This document shows, one piece after another, positions 17,522-27,284 of a stretch of 37,203 nt of DNA; positions within the stretch are counted from its first letter, which is position 1, and each line of letters opens with the position of its first letter. The notes below the pieces were generated by a model. It was not told the DNA's origin and searched no databases. It saw nothing but the letters and a program-made list of their open reading frames with translations. Both the position numbers and the translations under genes were made by a program. Source of the DNA: Chloroflexota bacterium (GTDB lineage Bacteria > Chloroflexota > Dehalococcoidia > UBA2979); NCBI GenBank assembly GCA_947479915.1, contig CANKAU010000022.1, positions 1 to 37,203 of the forward strand. The letters are read 5' to 3'.

Positions 17522-20500
17522 CTAGCCGTTGTAGCGGAGCGCCTCAGCCACGGGGACGCGAGACGCGCTGCGTGCCGGGATGAGCGTCATGAGCGCGCTG
17601 GCGCCGTAGGCGATGCTGACGATGATGAACAGTCGTGCCCACGGGAACGCGAAGTGGAGCGGCGTTCCGTTGGTGAAGGTGGGCGACGTCATCAGGTTGT
17701 AGGACAGCGCTGCGCCCAGCACGAGCCCCATCCCGATCCCCGTCAGCGCGATGAACGAGGACTCGAGGAAGAACGACAGCGCGACCAGCCGCCTCGTGTA
17801 GCCGATCGCCCGCAGCATGCCGATCTGCTGGCGGCGCTCCGCGACGGAGCGGAAGGCGATCACCCCGAGCGCTGCGATGCCGACGATCAGGCCGAGGCCC
17901 ATGAACCCCTGGAACAGCATCTGGAACGCGTTCGCCTGCCCTGCGCGATCCTCGATGCGTTCGCGGATCGAGGTCGCCTGCACGCCCCGTTCCAGGAGCG
18001 CGGACTCCACGGCGTCGGCGGCGCGCTTTGCGGAGGCCTCGTCCGAGCCGCTCGTCGCGAGGTAGAACGTCTCCGCCTCGCCCCCCGCGAACTGACTGCG
18101 CATCACGGAGCCGTTCACGATGACCGCGTTCCACTGGTTGATCACGCTCGTCGCCTCGCGGCGGACGATGCCGATCACCTGCAGCGGGACGTCTGTGTCG
18201 CCCGCAGGGTCGCGCACGACGATCGGCAGCGGTTGCCACGGCTGCGCCTTCAACTCATCAAGGGTGCGCGTGAGCCGGAACGCCTGCTGGGCGCCCGGGG
18301 GCGGGCCGAAGGTGCCGGCGGCACTCGTCGCCGCGATCGCGAGGCGGCCCTCGTCGACGATCGCAAGCGTGGGATCGCGCCGAATCGCCTCGAGGACGGC
18401 GCGGTCGGAGTCGTAGCCCGCGGCGCGGGAGGCGAGCGGGAAGACCGCGCTGCGCAGGAACTCGTCGTCCGCGCCCTGCACCTGGTAGTTGCCCGCCGCC
18501 TCGGGCGGCTGGCCGCCGACGCGGACGCGCGCGCGCTTCGAGGTCAGCGTGCCGACGGCGCTCACGCCCGCGAGCGGGTCGGGGCTTGCGCCTCGAAGTG
18601 CGGCGCGCAGGTCGGGGATGCGGTTGTTCGCGTTGCCCTGCACGTACACCGCGAAGCCGCCGGTCGCGTCGCTGCCGAGGAAGATCTGCGTGAAGTTGTG
18701 GTTCAACGTTGCCATCACCACGAGGCTGAACATCACTAGGGTGAACATCGCCAGCGTCATCGCCGTGCGGAACTTCGAGGCGAGCGGATAGGCGATCGCG
18801 GTGCGGATCGCCGGCGCGACGCCGCCGAAGATCGCGCTCACGCTGCGCAGAGCGCCCAGCAATACCTCGGCGTTGAAGATTACGAGGAGCGTGGCGGCGC
18901 CGGTGATCGACAGGCCTGAGACGAAGAACATCTCCACGCTGCCCGCGATCGCCGGGTGCTGCAGACCCAACAGCCGCGCGAGGCTGTTCAGCGGGTCGGT
19001 CCACGACTCGGCACCCTCGATGAACAGCGAGAACGGCAGCGGCAGCAGCCAGAACCAGATGAGTGCGAGGCTGGCCGCCGTGAACGCCGGCCTCGACGCC
19101 GCGCCGAAGTAGACCGCGAGCATCGCGACCGAGAGCAGCACCAGCGTCACGCCCGAGGTGTACACGAACGCCTGCTGCGTCGCCCAGCCGCCGTAGCCGA
19201 TGCTGCCCACGCCCACCATTAGCATCCACACGGCCCAGCCGCCGCCGTTGCGATGCCGCTTCGCCGACCGCGCGAGGCCATCGAATCGCGCGCCGAGCCC
19301 GCGCACGGCTGGCCACGCGACGACGAGAAGCAGCGCGATCGCGGCCACCTCGATCGCTGCGATCGGCGTGCTGAACGTCCCGACCAGCGTGACCGCGAGA
19401 GACACGACGATCGCCGCGATGCCGAGCGCGGCAATCCAGGCGGCGTACCACGCGACGCCGAGGGTCGCGAGCATCAGCCCGCCGAATCCTCGATCACGCC
19501 CGCGCAGTGGCTGCGGCTCGGGGAGGTCGCGGATCGCGCGCACGATGTTCAGGTTCGCGGCGCGCCACGAGGCGAAGCCGACTGTGACGAAGGTGATCAC
19601 CACGCCGAGGCAGTACGCGATCGCGAAGCCCTGCGGGTTGAAGTGGAACTCGATGTTCAGCCCGAAGCGCGCGACGAGCCGTCCCATGACGGTCACGAGG
19701 CCGTACGCCACGCCGAGCCCGAGCAGCGCGCCGACGAGCGCCGAGCCCACGTTGTAGGCCATGCCCTCCGCGATGAATGCCTGCGTGAGGTGTAGCCGCT
19801 GCATCCCGATCGCACGCGCCATGCCCATCTCCGAGCGGCGCTCCGCGGCTAGCATCACGAAGGTGAGGAAGATCAGCATGATCCCCGCGGCGATCGAGAA
19901 CAGTCCGAACACCACGAAGAACGTGACGAACAGCGAGCCGACGAGCTCCGCCGTGCTGACGGCGGTCGCCTTCGTGGTCACCACGCGCATCGGCGCGGCG
20001 CTCGCGTTGAGGATCTCCGTCACGCGCTTCTCGACGAGCGGTGTGACCTCGAGGGTGTCGCGGGCAGCGCCGCGGGCGGAGACCGCGATGAAGCTAATGC
20101 GCCCCTCGCGTCCGGTCACCTGCCGCAGGCGGTCGAGCGTCGTCACCATGCCACCCGTGGGGGAGTTGCTGCCGCCGCCGGGGCCGCCGCCGGGCGTGGG
20201 GATCGCGCCGGGCGCGGTGATGCGGTTGTCGAGGATCACCGCGGCGACGGTGACCTCGAACGGGCGGTTCTCGTAGTACATCGTCAGGCGATCGCCGACG
20301 CGCGCATCGACGTCCGTGGCGAGGCGTTCCGTGATCAGCACGGCATCCGCGGGCAGCGTGCCGAGGGCCACCGGTGCGCCATCGACGCTGGTGAGGACGT
20401 CGAATGGCGCGATCGTTGCCGCGTCGAGGCCGACGAGTGACGCGGCCGGCTCGGACAGGCGTCGCCCGGTGTTCACCACCGGCAGGCGCACCTGCGAGAC

Positions 20501-20893
20501 GCCCGTCACGCCGTCGACGTTCGTCTCGCTTGCCAGCGCGCGGCGGAGCGTGTCGGCGTGGCTGTCATCGAGGGATTCGAGGCCACCGGCGCGGTCGGGG
20601 GCCAGCGCCACGACGACATCGACGTTGCGGAGCGAGCGATAGACGGCGTTGGTGACGCTGTAGGCCACGGTGTCGCCGGTGGCGAACGCGGCGCTGATGA
20701 TCAGCGTCGACAGCATCAGTCCGATGACGATCAGCACGGTCTGTGTCTTGCGGCGCCCGGCGTTCCTCAGTCCCATGCGGACCATCAGCGGATTGCGGAC
20801 GCCGATCCACGCCAGCACCGCGAACGCGACGCCGACGGCGATGACGAGGGCGACGAGGATCTGATCGAGCGGGATGCCGAAGAGGCTAGTCAC
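17522..20893 (-). CDS. Large FtsX-like ABC transporter permease
   Basis: The 1123-residue membrane protein has two FtsX/MacB permease modules. After an N-terminal helix near residues 11-31 comes [20 protein letters not shown], the typical start of a MacB-like domain, followed by a large extracytoplasmic region. Three helices with [18 protein letters not shown] then form the first FtsX core. Several central helices and a second extracytoplasmic domain follow, and the second core contains [20 protein letters not shown]. Such permeases use ATP from a LolD/MacB-type partner to drive movement of lipoproteins, peptides or drugs at the outer face, not classical import. ATG 20893 overlaps the ATPase gene by 8 bp, so the two subunits are coupled. 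The cargo is unknown. Confidence 0.93.
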   Translation of the reverse strand: MTSLFGIPLDQILVALVIAVGVAFAVLAWIGVRNPLMVRMGLRNAGRRKTQTVLIVIGLMLSTLIISAAFATGDTVAYSVTNAVYRSLRNVDVVVALAPDRAGGLESLDDSHADTLRRALASETNVDGVTGVSQVRLPVVNTGRRLSEPAASLVGLDAATIAPFDVLTSVDGAPVALGTLPADAVLITERLATDVDARVGDRLTMYYENRPFEVTVAAVILDNRITAPGAIPTPGGGPGGGSNSPTGGMVTTLDRLRQVTGREGRISFIAVSARGAARDTLEVTPLVEKRVTEILNASAAPMRVVTTKATAVSTAELVGSLFVTFFVVFGLFSIAAGIMLIFLTFVMLAAERRSEMGMARAIGMQRLHLTQAFIAEGMAYNVGSALVGALLGLGVAYGLVTVMGRLVARFGLNIEFHFNPQGFAIAYCLGVVITFVTVGFASWRAANLNIVRAIRDLPEPQPLRGRDRGFGGLMLATLGVAWYAAWIAALGIAAIVVSLAVTLVGTFSTPIAAIEVAAIALLLVVAWPAVRGLGARFDGLARSAKRHRNGGGWAVWMLMVGVGSIGYGGWATQQAFVYTSGVTLVLLSVAMLAVYFGAASRPAFTAASLALIWFWLLPLPFSLFIEGAESWTDPLNSLARLLGLQHPAIAGSVEMFFVSGLSITGAATLLVIFNAEVLLGALRSVSAIFGGVAPAIRTAIAYPLASKFRTAMTLAMFTLVMFSLVVMATLNHNFTQIFLGSDATGGFAVYVQGNANNRIPDLRAALRGASPDPLAGVSAVGTLTSKRARVRVGGQPPEAAGNYQVQGADDEFLRSAVFPLASRAAGYDSDRAVLEAIRRDPTLAIVDEGRLAIAATSAAGTFGPPPGAQQAFRLTRTLDELKAQPWQPLPIVVRDPAGDTDVPLQVIGIVRREATSVINQWNAVIVNGSVMRSQFAGGEAETFYLATSGSDEASAKRAADAVESALLERGVQATSIRERIEDRAGQANAFQMLFQGFMGLGLIVGIAALGVIAFRSVAERRQQIGMLRAIGYTRRLVALSFFLESSFIALTGIGMGLVLGAALSYNLMTSPTFTNGTPLHFAFPWARLFIIVSIAYGASALMTLIPARSASRVPVAEALRYNG

Positions 20894-21581
20894 GCCGCAC
20901 GTCCTCGCGCTCGATCAGCCCGTCCCGCATGTGGACGGTGCGATGACAGCGCGCGGCGATGCCGGGGTCGTGCGTGACGATGACGAACGTCTGCTGGTGG
21001 TCGCGGTTGAGCGCCTGCATCAGCGACATGATCTCGTCAGCAGTGTGCGAATCGAGGTCGCCGGTCGGCTCGTCCGCCCAGACGATCGCCGGGTCGTTCA
21101 CGAGCGCCCGCGCGATGGTCACGCGCTGCCGCTGGCCTCCCGACAGCTCGGCCGGGCGGTGCGTGCGCCACTCAGCGAGGTGCACGCGTTCGAGCGCGGC
21201 AAGCGCCTTCGAGCGCGCCTCCGCGGGGCGGGTGCCGGAGACCAGCAGCGGGAGTTCGACGTTCTCGACGGCGTTGAGCACGGGAAGCAGGTTGTAGAAC
21301 TGGAAGATGAAGCCCATGCGCTTCGCCCGATAGGACGTGCGCCGGTCGTCGTCCATCGCGACGAGATCCACGCCCTCGATGTGGATCGTGCCCGCGGACG
21401 GATCGTCGATGCCGGACATGCAGTTGAGGAGCGTCGTCTTGCCGCAGCCGGACGGCCCCATGATCGCGACCATCTCGCCGCGCTCCACGCGCAGCGTCAC
21501 GCCGCGGAGCGCCTCCACGCGGATCGCGCCGGAGTCGTAGACCTTCGTCAGGTCCTGCACGTCGATGATCGGGTCAGGCAC
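20886..21581 (-). CDS. ABC transporter ATP-binding protein (LolD/MacB type)
   Basis: The 231-residue ATPase has a complete set of motifs: Walker [10 protein letters not shown] (residues 42-50), a Q-loop at [10 protein letters not shown], the signature LSGGQRQR, Walker [14 protein letters not shown] and the switch His in VTHDPG. The sequence and length fit the MacB/LolD/FtsE class that pairs with FtsX-like permeases. GTG 21581 is chosen because it gives the family-typical N-terminus ([14 protein letters not shown]). A frame extension to ATG 21734 would add 51 Arg/Pro-rich residues that look non-coding. It is the promoter-proximal gene of the exporter operon and overlaps the permease gene by 8 bp. 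Confidence 0.95.
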   Translation of the reverse strand: MPDPIIDVQDLTKVYDSGAIRVEALRGVTLRVERGEMVAIMGPSGCGKTTLLNCMSGIDDPSAGTIHIEGVDLVAMDDDRRTSYRAKRMGFIFQFYNLLPVLNAVENVELPLLVSGTRPAEARSKALAALERVHLAEWRTHRPAELSGGQRQRVTIARALVNDPAIVWADEPTGDLDSHTADEIMSLMQALNRDHQQTFVIVTHDPGIAARCHRTVHMRDGLIEREDVRRD

Positions 21582-21748
21582 GGGCGGCTCGTTTCGGCCT
21601 CGGCGCCGGGTGGGGGGCGCGAGAGGCGGTACATCCAGTCGATAGCACCCGGGGTGGCGCGTCAAGCGCGCCGACGGTGGAGGGCGCCTCGTGCCGTCGA
21701 CGTACAATGGGATCGTCCTGCGCACCGTGATCAAACTGCGAGCGAGCG

Positions 21749-21967
21749 ATGTCCGAGCCCACGCGCGACGAAGACCGCACCGAGACGCCGGCCCAGCCGA
21801 AGCCGCTCGCCACGCTCACACCGCTGGCGGGGCTGCAGACGCTCGATCTCGGCCTCGATAGTGCGATGGGGATGGTCTGCGACATCGACGACCCGGACTG
21901 CGTGCCGGGTGTGCTCCCCGGCACGGGCGCCTCGACGGCCGCGATGACGGGCGACGACGAGGCGTAG
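21749..21967 (+). CDS. Small acidic two-cysteine protein of unknown function
   Basis: This 72-residue protein was not recognised. It has a charged, Pro-rich N-terminus, a Leu/Thr-rich middle ([18 protein letters not shown]) and then CDIDDPDC, a C-x6-C loop packed with aspartates. It ends in a Gly/Thr/Ala-rich tail with an acidic end. There is no signal peptide or membrane helix. Third codon positions are overwhelmingly G or C, as in the flanking genes, which argues for real coding. A TACAAT -10-like box lies at 21703-21708. The gene is divergent from the ABC exporter operon and ends 6 bp from the convergent maf gene. It could be a metal-binding protein or a precursor peptide; both are guesses. 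Confidence 0.6.
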   Translation: MSEPTRDEDRTETPAQPKPLATLTPLAGLQTLDLGLDSAMGMVCDIDDPDCVPGVLPGTGASTAAMTGDDEA

Positions 21968-21973
21968 CGGCGC

Positions 21974-22618
21974 CTAGCGGTCGTTCGGGCGCTCCAGGCA
22001 GCCTCCGCACCGTTCGAGGGCAGGCGGGCCCACCTCGACGCCTGCGTCGGCCAGCAGCGCTCCCAGCGCCCACAGCGGCAGCCCGACGACGCCACACGGG
22101 CAGCCCTCGATGCGCGCAGTCGGTGCGAACACCGGATCCTGGCTCGCGTAGCCGCCCGCCTTGTCGAACGGCGAGCCTGTGGCGATGAACGCCTCGACCT
22201 CTTCGTCCGTGTACTCGCGCATCGTGACGGCCGTCGAGGAGTGCGTGACGTGCTCGGTGCGCGCCGCATCGCCGCCCGTGATCACGGCGACGCCTGTCAC
22301 CACCTCGTGCGCGCGCCCGCGGAGCGAACGGAGCATCGCGCGGGCCTCGTCGGCGTTGGCTGGCTTGCCCAGTAGCGCACCGTCGAGGGCGACCACAGTG
22401 TCGCTGCCGATGACGACCGCGTCCGGGTGCCTCGTGGAGACGGTGCGCGCCTTCAGCAGCGCGAGGTCCTCCGCGACGCGGACGGGGTCGGGCTCATCGG
22501 TCGTCTCGTCGACGTCGGCCGGGTCCACCTCGTACGTCACGCCGAGCGCGGCCAGCAGCTCGCGCCGTCGAGGCGAGCCGGAGGCAAGGACGATCCGCGG
22601 GGCGGGTTCGCCGCTCAC
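21974..22618 (-). CDS. maf: Maf-family nucleoside triphosphate pyrophosphatase
   Basis: The 214-residue protein has the Maf/YhdE signatures: IVLASGSPRRRELLAALG near the N-terminus (the phosphate-binding S-x-S-P-R-R), VVIGSDTVVALDGALLGKP in the middle with the catalytic Asp, and FDKAGGYASQDPVFA toward the end. Maf proteins hydrolyse non-canonical or modified NTPs (or dTTP/UTP) to the monophosphate and are linked to genome hygiene and division. The GTG start at 22618 overlaps the stop of the methyltransferase gene by 4 nt (GTGA). An extra C-terminal tail carries RCGGCLER, a CxxC pair not part of the catalytic core. Confidence 0.92.
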   Translation of the reverse strand: MSGEPAPRIVLASGSPRRRELLAALGVTYEVDPADVDETTDEPDPVRVAEDLALLKARTVSTRHPDAVVIGSDTVVALDGALLGKPANADEARAMLRSLRGRAHEVVTGVAVITGGDAARTEHVTHSSTAVTMREYTDEEVEAFIATGSPFDKAGGYASQDPVFAPTARIEGCPCGVVGLPLWALGALLADAGVEVGPPALERCGGCLERPNDR

Positions 22619-23919
22619 GCGCGGTCGAGGACGGTGACGCACTCGATGTGCTGCGTGTGCGGGAACATGTCGACGGGCTGGATGCTGCCGATGACGAAGC
22701 CGCCGTCGGTGAACAGTCGCAGGTCGCGCGCGAGCGTGCCGGGGTCGCACGAGACGTACACCACGCGGCTCGCCGCGGAGTCGATGATCGCCTGCACCAC
22801 GGACGCGTAGATGCCGGCGCGCGGCGGGTCGATGACGACCACGTCGGGGGCCGGAGTCATGCCGGGCAGGGTGTCCTCCACCTTGCCGACGACGCGCGTC
22901 ACGTTGTCGAACGGCGCCAAGTTCTCGAGCGCGTCCACGCCGGCGGCGGCGGACTCCTCGATCGTCACGACGTGCTCCACCTCGCCCGCGAGCTGCGCGG
23001 CGAAGGTGCCCACGCCCGCGTACGCGTCGATGACCACGCGCGGGGACACCTCGCGCACGTGTTCCAGCACCAGCGAAACGAGGCGCTCGGCCTGGCGGGT
23101 GTTCACCTGGAAGAACGCGGGGCCGGAGATGCGGTAGGACACGCCCAGCAGTCGCTCGTGGTAGAACGACTGGCCGCTCTCGATCTTCGGGTGGCTCCGG
23201 CCGGGACGCCACTGGATCTTCGGCTGGACCATCAGCTCTTCGGTGTGCTCGCCCGTCCGCACGGAGAGCTGCCGCGTCTGCATCGTGCGTTCCTGCGTGC
23301 CCTCGAGGATCGTGTTCACGCGGTCGCCGGCGATCAGGCAGTGGTCCACGCGCATGAAGCGGTGTGTGCCGCGCTGCATGAACCCGATCTCGCCGTCGCG
23401 CCGCACCGTGAACCGGACGTGGTTCCGGTACCCCCATGGGTCGTCCATGCCCAGCATCGGCAGGACGAGGTCGCGCGTTTCGTCGGCCTCGAACTTGCCG
23501 ATGCGCTGGAGCTGGTCGCGCACGACCTCCGCCTTCAGGCGCAGCTGCTCGTCGTAGTCGATGTGCTGCACCTGGCAGCCGCCGCACTTGCCAAAGTACT
23601 GGCAGGGCGCCTCGACGCGGTGCTCGGAGGCGCGCAGCACCTGCACAGCGGTCGCTTCGAGGTAGCCGGGGTGCTCGTCCGTGATCTCCGCAATCACGCG
23701 CTCGCCGGGGATGCCGTACTCCACGAACGCGACGCGCCCGTCCGGCGCGTGGCCGACGGCGCGGCCGCCAGAGGCGAACCCGGTCAGCTCCAGCTCGATC
23801 GGCGGCAGCGGGCGGTTCGCCTCGCGTGCGCGCTTGCCGGTGGAGCGCACGGGGGCGGGGTCGGGCTTGGAGGGGGTGGGCCAGGCGATGCCCGGGGGGG
23901 AGGCGTCGAGGGATGTCAT
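22615..23919 (-). CDS. RumA/TrmA-type RNA (uracil-C5)-methyltransferase
   Basis: The 434-residue protein has a TRAM domain (about residues 38-98) and then the 4Fe-4S cysteines Cys106, Cys112, Cys115 (C-x5-C-x2-C in CQYFGKCGGC) and Cys194. The C-terminal SAM domain follows, with DAYAGVGTFA, VVVIDPPRAG and the catalytic Cys in VYVSCDPGTLARDL. It methylates C5 of uridine in RNA, most likely 23S rRNA as RlmD/RlmC do, but tRNA targets exist in the family. ATG 23919 has GAGG just upstream. The first 35 residues are a Pro-rich extension. It is the first gene of a two-gene unit with maf. Confidence 0.93.
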   Translation of the reverse strand: MTSLDASPPGIAWPTPSKPDPAPVRSTGKRAREANRPLPPIELELTGFASGGRAVGHAPDGRVAFVEYGIPGERVIAEITDEHPGYLEATAVQVLRASEHRVEAPCQYFGKCGGCQVQHIDYDEQLRLKAEVVRDQLQRIGKFEADETRDLVLPMLGMDDPWGYRNHVRFTVRRDGEIGFMQRGTHRFMRVDHCLIAGDRVNTILEGTQERTMQTRQLSVRTGEHTEELMVQPKIQWRPGRSHPKIESGQSFYHERLLGVSYRISGPAFFQVNTRQAERLVSLVLEHVREVSPRVVIDAYAGVGTFAAQLAGEVEHVVTIEESAAAGVDALENLAPFDNVTRVVGKVEDTLPGMTPAPDVVVIDPPRAGIYASVVQAIIDSAASRVVYVSCDPGTLARDLRLFTDGGFVIGSIQPVDMFPHTQHIECVTVLDRA

Positions 23920-24039
23920 GCCTCGATGGTACGGGGCGCGGTGATCCGGGGCGAATGGGGCGTGACCGGCGCGCGATGCGGGTGACGCGCCGCTGAAACG
24001 AACGAGGTCTACGATCGTGTCGTCTGGAAGGAGCGTTCC

Positions 24040-25173
24040 GTGCCTCGATCCACCCCCGCTCGCGCCATCGTCCCCGTCGCGGACCTGATGCGCATGGTCG
24101 TCTCGGTCCCCACGGCGTCGTTCCGCGAGGAGCACGTCGTGGCGATGCTGCGGGGGTTCGCCGCGCAGCGCGGGCTGGGGTTCCGCGAGGTGGCCGGCGG
24201 CAACGTGCTGGTCGAGTACCAGAAGGGCACTGGCCGCCGACCGCTGGTGCTGGGCGCGCACATGGACCACCCCGGCTTCGTGATCACCGCCGTGAAGGCA
24301 CGCCGGCTGACGCTCGCCTTCCGGGGCGGGCTCCCCGCGAGCTACGGCAAGGGCGAGGCGCTGCACATCTACGGCGCGGACGGCGTCTGGCGCGGCACGG
24401 CGACGATCACCTCGGTCGTGGCCTCGAAGGCCCCAGCGGCGGGCCGTCTCGCCGGTGCGACGGCGCAGCTCGATGCCGGGCTCGCCGAGGTCGGCGACTA
24501 CGCGCTCTGGGACGTGGACGTGTGTCGCATCCGCGGGAGCATCGTCCACGCGCGGCAGTGCGATGACCTCGCGGGGGTCGTGTCGATTCTCGCGACGCTC
24601 GACCGCATGGTCGCGAGCGGCGCGCCGGGGCACGTCATCGGCCTGTTCACCCGCGCCGAGGAGGTCGGTCTCGTGGGCGCGGCCGCCGTCGCGCGGGCCG
24701 GGGTGCTGCCGAAGGACGCGCTGGTCGTCGCCGTCGAGTGCTCCTCGATGGCCGGGGGCCGCGCCGAGCAGGGCGGTGGGCCGATCATCCGCGTGGGCGA
24801 CGTGCAGCACATCTTCTCGCCACGCGTCACGATGTGGATGACGCAGATCGCGCGCGAGTTGGCGACTGAGGATCGCTCGTTCAAGTACCAGCGCAAGCTG
24901 ATGGACGGCGGCACCACCGAGGCGACCGCGTACGACCTGATGGGATACGAGACCGGCGCGGCGTGCATGGCGCTGGGCAACTACCACAACGCCGGCGAGG
25001 ATGGCCGGGTCGCCGCCGAGACGGTGCACCTCGGCGACGTCGAGGGCCTCGCGCGCCTCTTCGAGCGCATGGCACGCGATACGCGCCGCGTGGAGGCGGT
25101 GGAGTCAGACGCGCGGAAGCGGTGGGCGGGCATCGGCCGCGACGCCGCAGCGAGGCTCAAGGCGGGCGAGTAG
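24040..25173 (+). CDS. M42-like metallo-aminopeptidase (M20/M28/M42 clan)
   Basis: The 377-residue protein has the clan MH metal-binding pattern: His74 and Asp76 in LGAHMDHPGF, the bridging Asp in RQCDDLAGVVSIL, the catalytic and ligand Glu pair in TRAEEVGLVGA, VECSS after it, and a C-terminal His in NYHNAGEDG. Order and spacing fit M42 glutamyl aminopeptidase/endoglucanase M-type proteins, with an inserted beta domain between residues 90 and 180. It probably trims peptides in the cytosol. The start is GTG 24040, supported by GGAAGGAG 6 nt upstream. Confidence 0.85.
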   Translation: MPRSTPARAIVPVADLMRMVVSVPTASFREEHVVAMLRGFAAQRGLGFREVAGGNVLVEYQKGTGRRPLVLGAHMDHPGFVITAVKARRLTLAFRGGLPASYGKGEALHIYGADGVWRGTATITSVVASKAPAAGRLAGATAQLDAGLAEVGDYALWDVDVCRIRGSIVHARQCDDLAGVVSILATLDRMVASGAPGHVIGLFTRAEEVGLVGAAAVARAGVLPKDALVVAVECSSMAGGRAEQGGGPIIRVGDVQHIFSPRVTMWMTQIARELATEDRSFKYQRKLMDGGTTEATAYDLMGYETGAACMALGNYHNAGEDGRVAAETVHLGDVEGLARLFERMARDTRRVEAVESDARKRWAGIGRDAAARLKAGE

Positions 25174-25275
25174 AAGAGCGGTGGAGTCGATCGTGGCCGC
25201 TTCGCTTGTCGACTACGGCAACATGTTCGGCGGCCTACTCCTGTTCTATCTTCTCGCCGCCTTGCCGCCGCTGCC

Positions 25276-25503
25276 GTGTGGTGGCTTTGCCGGTTCCGGA
25301 TATGGACCGGGCTGAAGATCCTCGTGGCGCTCCTCGCGGTCCCGCCGACGGTCCTGTTCCTGTTCTGGCTGCTCTACTTCAGCGTGGGCGGGGCGCTCAG
25401 GCGGCCGATCGTGCTGCCGATCGTCTGGATCGCCTTCGGGCTGATCGTCTGGGCGGCGGTTCGCCTGTTGAGCCGGTTTCCCTCGCGAGCGAACGAGGGC
25501 TGA
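25276..25503 (+). CDS. Small membrane protein, probably missing its N-terminus through a frameshift
   Basis: The 75-residue product has two long hydrophobic segments (LKILVALLAVPPTVLFLFW and PIVLPIVWIAFGLIVWAAV) and a short basic tail. GTG 25276 is the first start in this frame but has no ribosome site. Just upstream, in the next frame, 25181-25270 encodes VESIVAASLVDYGNM and then a hydrophobic FGGLLLFYLLAALPP. Joining the two with a one-base correction near 25250-25275 would give a three-helix protein of about 107 residues starting at GTG 25181, 7 bp after the peptidase gene. Whether this is a real mutation or a base-calling error cannot be told here. Function unknown. Confidence 0.5.
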   Translation: MWWLCRFRIWTGLKILVALLAVPPTVLFLFWLLYFSVGGALRRPIVLPIVWIAFGLIVWAAVRLLSRFPSRANEG

Positions 25504-25509
25504 ACTCGC

Positions 25510-26550
25510 CTAGACCTCACCCACCGCGGGGATCGTCTTCAGCGCGGCGACGATGTCGCGGAACTGCGCTTCCTCGTCGGGGGTCGTGGGGTCGATGGGC
25601 AGCGTGACCTGCGTGTTGATGCCCGCGAACTTCTCGCGCATCCGGCCGGGCAGCTCGTCCCATGTGCCGATGACGCAGAACTCCTCCAGCATGTCGTCCG
25701 TGATCACGGCGGCCATGTCGTCCCAGCGCGCCTCGATCGACAGGCGGTGGAGCTGCGCGGCCTCGTCGTCCCAGCCGTGCGTCTTCATGACGTTCGCGTA
25801 CGAACGCGTCGAAGCGTAGAAGGACACTTGCCGGCGCGTGCGCTCCAGCGCCTCGTGCACCTCGTCGGGTGTGCGCCCCGTCACCACGAAGCCGCCGCCG
25901 TTCACGTGCAGCGTCGAGGGATCCTTGCCCGCGCGGCGGGCGCCCTCGTGCACCGCGGGGATCAGCACCTCTCGGATGTAGCGGAACGTGCTGAAGCCGT
26001 GGATCGCGATGCCATCGCAGACCTCGCCGGCGAGGCGCGCGTTGAACGGGTTCACGGCGGAGATGATCACCGGGATGTCGGGGTGGTCGATCGGGCCGGG
26101 GTTGAAGAACGGACTGGTCAGCCGGTACTGGTAGTACTCGCCCTCGTAGTTCGGCTTCGTGCCGTTCTGCCACGAGTCCCAGATCGCGCGCATGCAGGCG
26201 ATGTAGTCGCGCAGCCGAGGCCCGGGCGGCGCCCACGGCACGGAGAAGCGGCGCTCGTTGTGGCCCTTCACCTGCGTGCCCAGCCCCAGTACGAACCGTC
26301 CGCCGGAATACCGCGCGAGGTCCCACGCGATGTTCGCGGTGATGTGCGGCACCCGCGGGAACGCGATGGCCACGCTGGTGCCCATGGTCAGGCGCTGCGT
26401 GTGCTCCGCTACCAGCACCAGCGGCAGGAACGGGTTGTGCTGCGTCTCACCGACGAAGACGGAGTCCACGCCCAGCGCCTCGAAGCGGCGGGCATCCTCG
26501 GCGATCGTGCGCAGGTCGTTCGGAATGCCGACGCCGACGGTCATGGGCAT
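25510..26550 (-). CDS. LLM-class (F420-dependent-type) oxidoreductase
   Basis: The 346-residue protein has the luciferase-like monooxygenase barrel pattern: a TVGVGIPNDL start, DSVFVGETQHNPFLPLVLVAEHT, the TMGTSVAIAFPRVPHITANIAWDLARYSGGRFVLGLG core (split here only by description) and DIPVIISAVNPFNARLAGEVCDG. This matches the subfamily annotated as probable F420-dependent oxidoreductases (TIGR03617-like), although FMN-dependent members share the fold. It would transfer hydride or oxygen to an unknown substrate. ATG 26550 is preferred to ATG 26544 because GGAGGA lies 8 nt upstream. It ends 6 bp from the convergent small membrane gene. Confidence 0.9.
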   Translation of the reverse strand: MPMTVGVGIPNDLRTIAEDARRFEALGVDSVFVGETQHNPFLPLVLVAEHTQRLTMGTSVAIAFPRVPHITANIAWDLARYSGGRFVLGLGTQVKGHNERRFSVPWAPPGPRLRDYIACMRAIWDSWQNGTKPNYEGEYYQYRLTSPFFNPGPIDHPDIPVIISAVNPFNARLAGEVCDGIAIHGFSTFRYIREVLIPAVHEGARRAGKDPSTLHVNGGGFVVTGRTPDEVHEALERTRRQVSFYASTRSYANVMKTHGWDDEAAQLHRLSIEARWDDMAAVITDDMLEEFCVIGTWDELPGRMREKFAGINTQVTLPIDPTTPDEEAQFRDIVAALKTIPAVGEV

Positions 26551-26630
26551 GGATGCGATCCTCCAGCAGGTGCGTGGGAACGTCTCAGGACGCTCCGCCG
26601 ATGGTAACGCGGTGACGGGGGAGGCTGTGG

Positions 26631-27218
26631 CTACTTCCGCCGCTCGAGGACGGCCCAGACGGCCTCCTCGGTGTGCGCGGCCACGCGACCCTCGCGGAGC
26701 AGTCGCACGATCAGGCGGCTGTCGTAGCCGTCGGCGAGCATGCGCTCGCGCAGCCCGTCCACGCGCGCGCTGGCGGCGAGGACGACGGCGAGCACCAGCT
26801 CCCACTCCAGGGGCGTGCAGAGGACCCCGACCCCGTTCACCTCGACGCGGACGCGCGCGTCCCAGAGCGAGGGGATCTCGCGCGGCGCGAGGGAGTCGTA
26901 GGGGCCGTGAAACACAGGGTCGCCGAAGACGAACACCGGCACGCCGTGGCGCATGAAGTGCAGGCGGTTCGCGGCGAGGTGCGCGCCCTGTCCCCAGTCG
27001 GCGGGCACGTTGAGCATGTCGCCGAGCGTGGTCAGCACCTGTTCGCTGGTCATGAACTCGAGGTTCGGGGAGTGGGCATCGACGCCCTGCAGCCGGAGTG
27101 CGGAGGCGCCGATGAGCGCCCAGGGGGCGTCCGACGCGGCTTCCTCGATGACGCGCACGAGGGGGCCGAGCACCTCCTCCTGGGCGGACTCCGGGGTCAG
27201 GCCGGGGTCACGAGTCAC
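26631..27218 (-). CDS. Nucleotidyltransferase-fold-like protein with degenerate active site (tentative)
   Basis: The 195-residue protein has a helical N-terminus, the segment APWALIGASALRLQGVDAHSPNLEFMT, and later strand-rich sequence with TPLEWELVLAVVLAA. The first segment looks like the GG/GS-x-A-L-x-x-x-G core of MNT/AbiEii-type nucleotidyltransferases, which normally continue to a D-I-D metal pair. Here that pair reads N-L-E, so catalysis is unlikely and a structural or regulatory role is possible. The family assignment is tentative. The stop is 80 bp upstream of the oxidoreductase start and both could share a transcript. Confidence 0.6.
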   Translation of the reverse strand: MTRDPGLTPESAQEEVLGPLVRVIEEAASDAPWALIGASALRLQGVDAHSPNLEFMTSEQVLTTLGDMLNVPADWGQGAHLAANRLHFMRHGVPVFVFGDPVFHGPYDSLAPREIPSLWDARVRVEVNGVGVLCTPLEWELVLAVVLAASARVDGLRERMLADGYDSRLIVRLLREGRVAAHTEEAVWAVLERRK

Positions 27219-27284
27219 TCGTTGCTCCCCCCCGCTCGAGGTGGCGCGGTGCGTCGAAGAGGCAGGCGAGAGCTGGTCTGCCCT

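Noticed and set aside
17522-21581. Bacteriocin or antibiotic export cluster around the ABC exporter
   Set aside because: No modification enzyme, immunity protein or convincing precursor is present. The nearby small protein alone is not enough.
22619-23587. Extended frame upstream of maf on the minus strand
   Set aside because: It overlaps the methyltransferase in another frame and is Arg-rich. The GTG at 22618 gives a normal Maf N-terminus.
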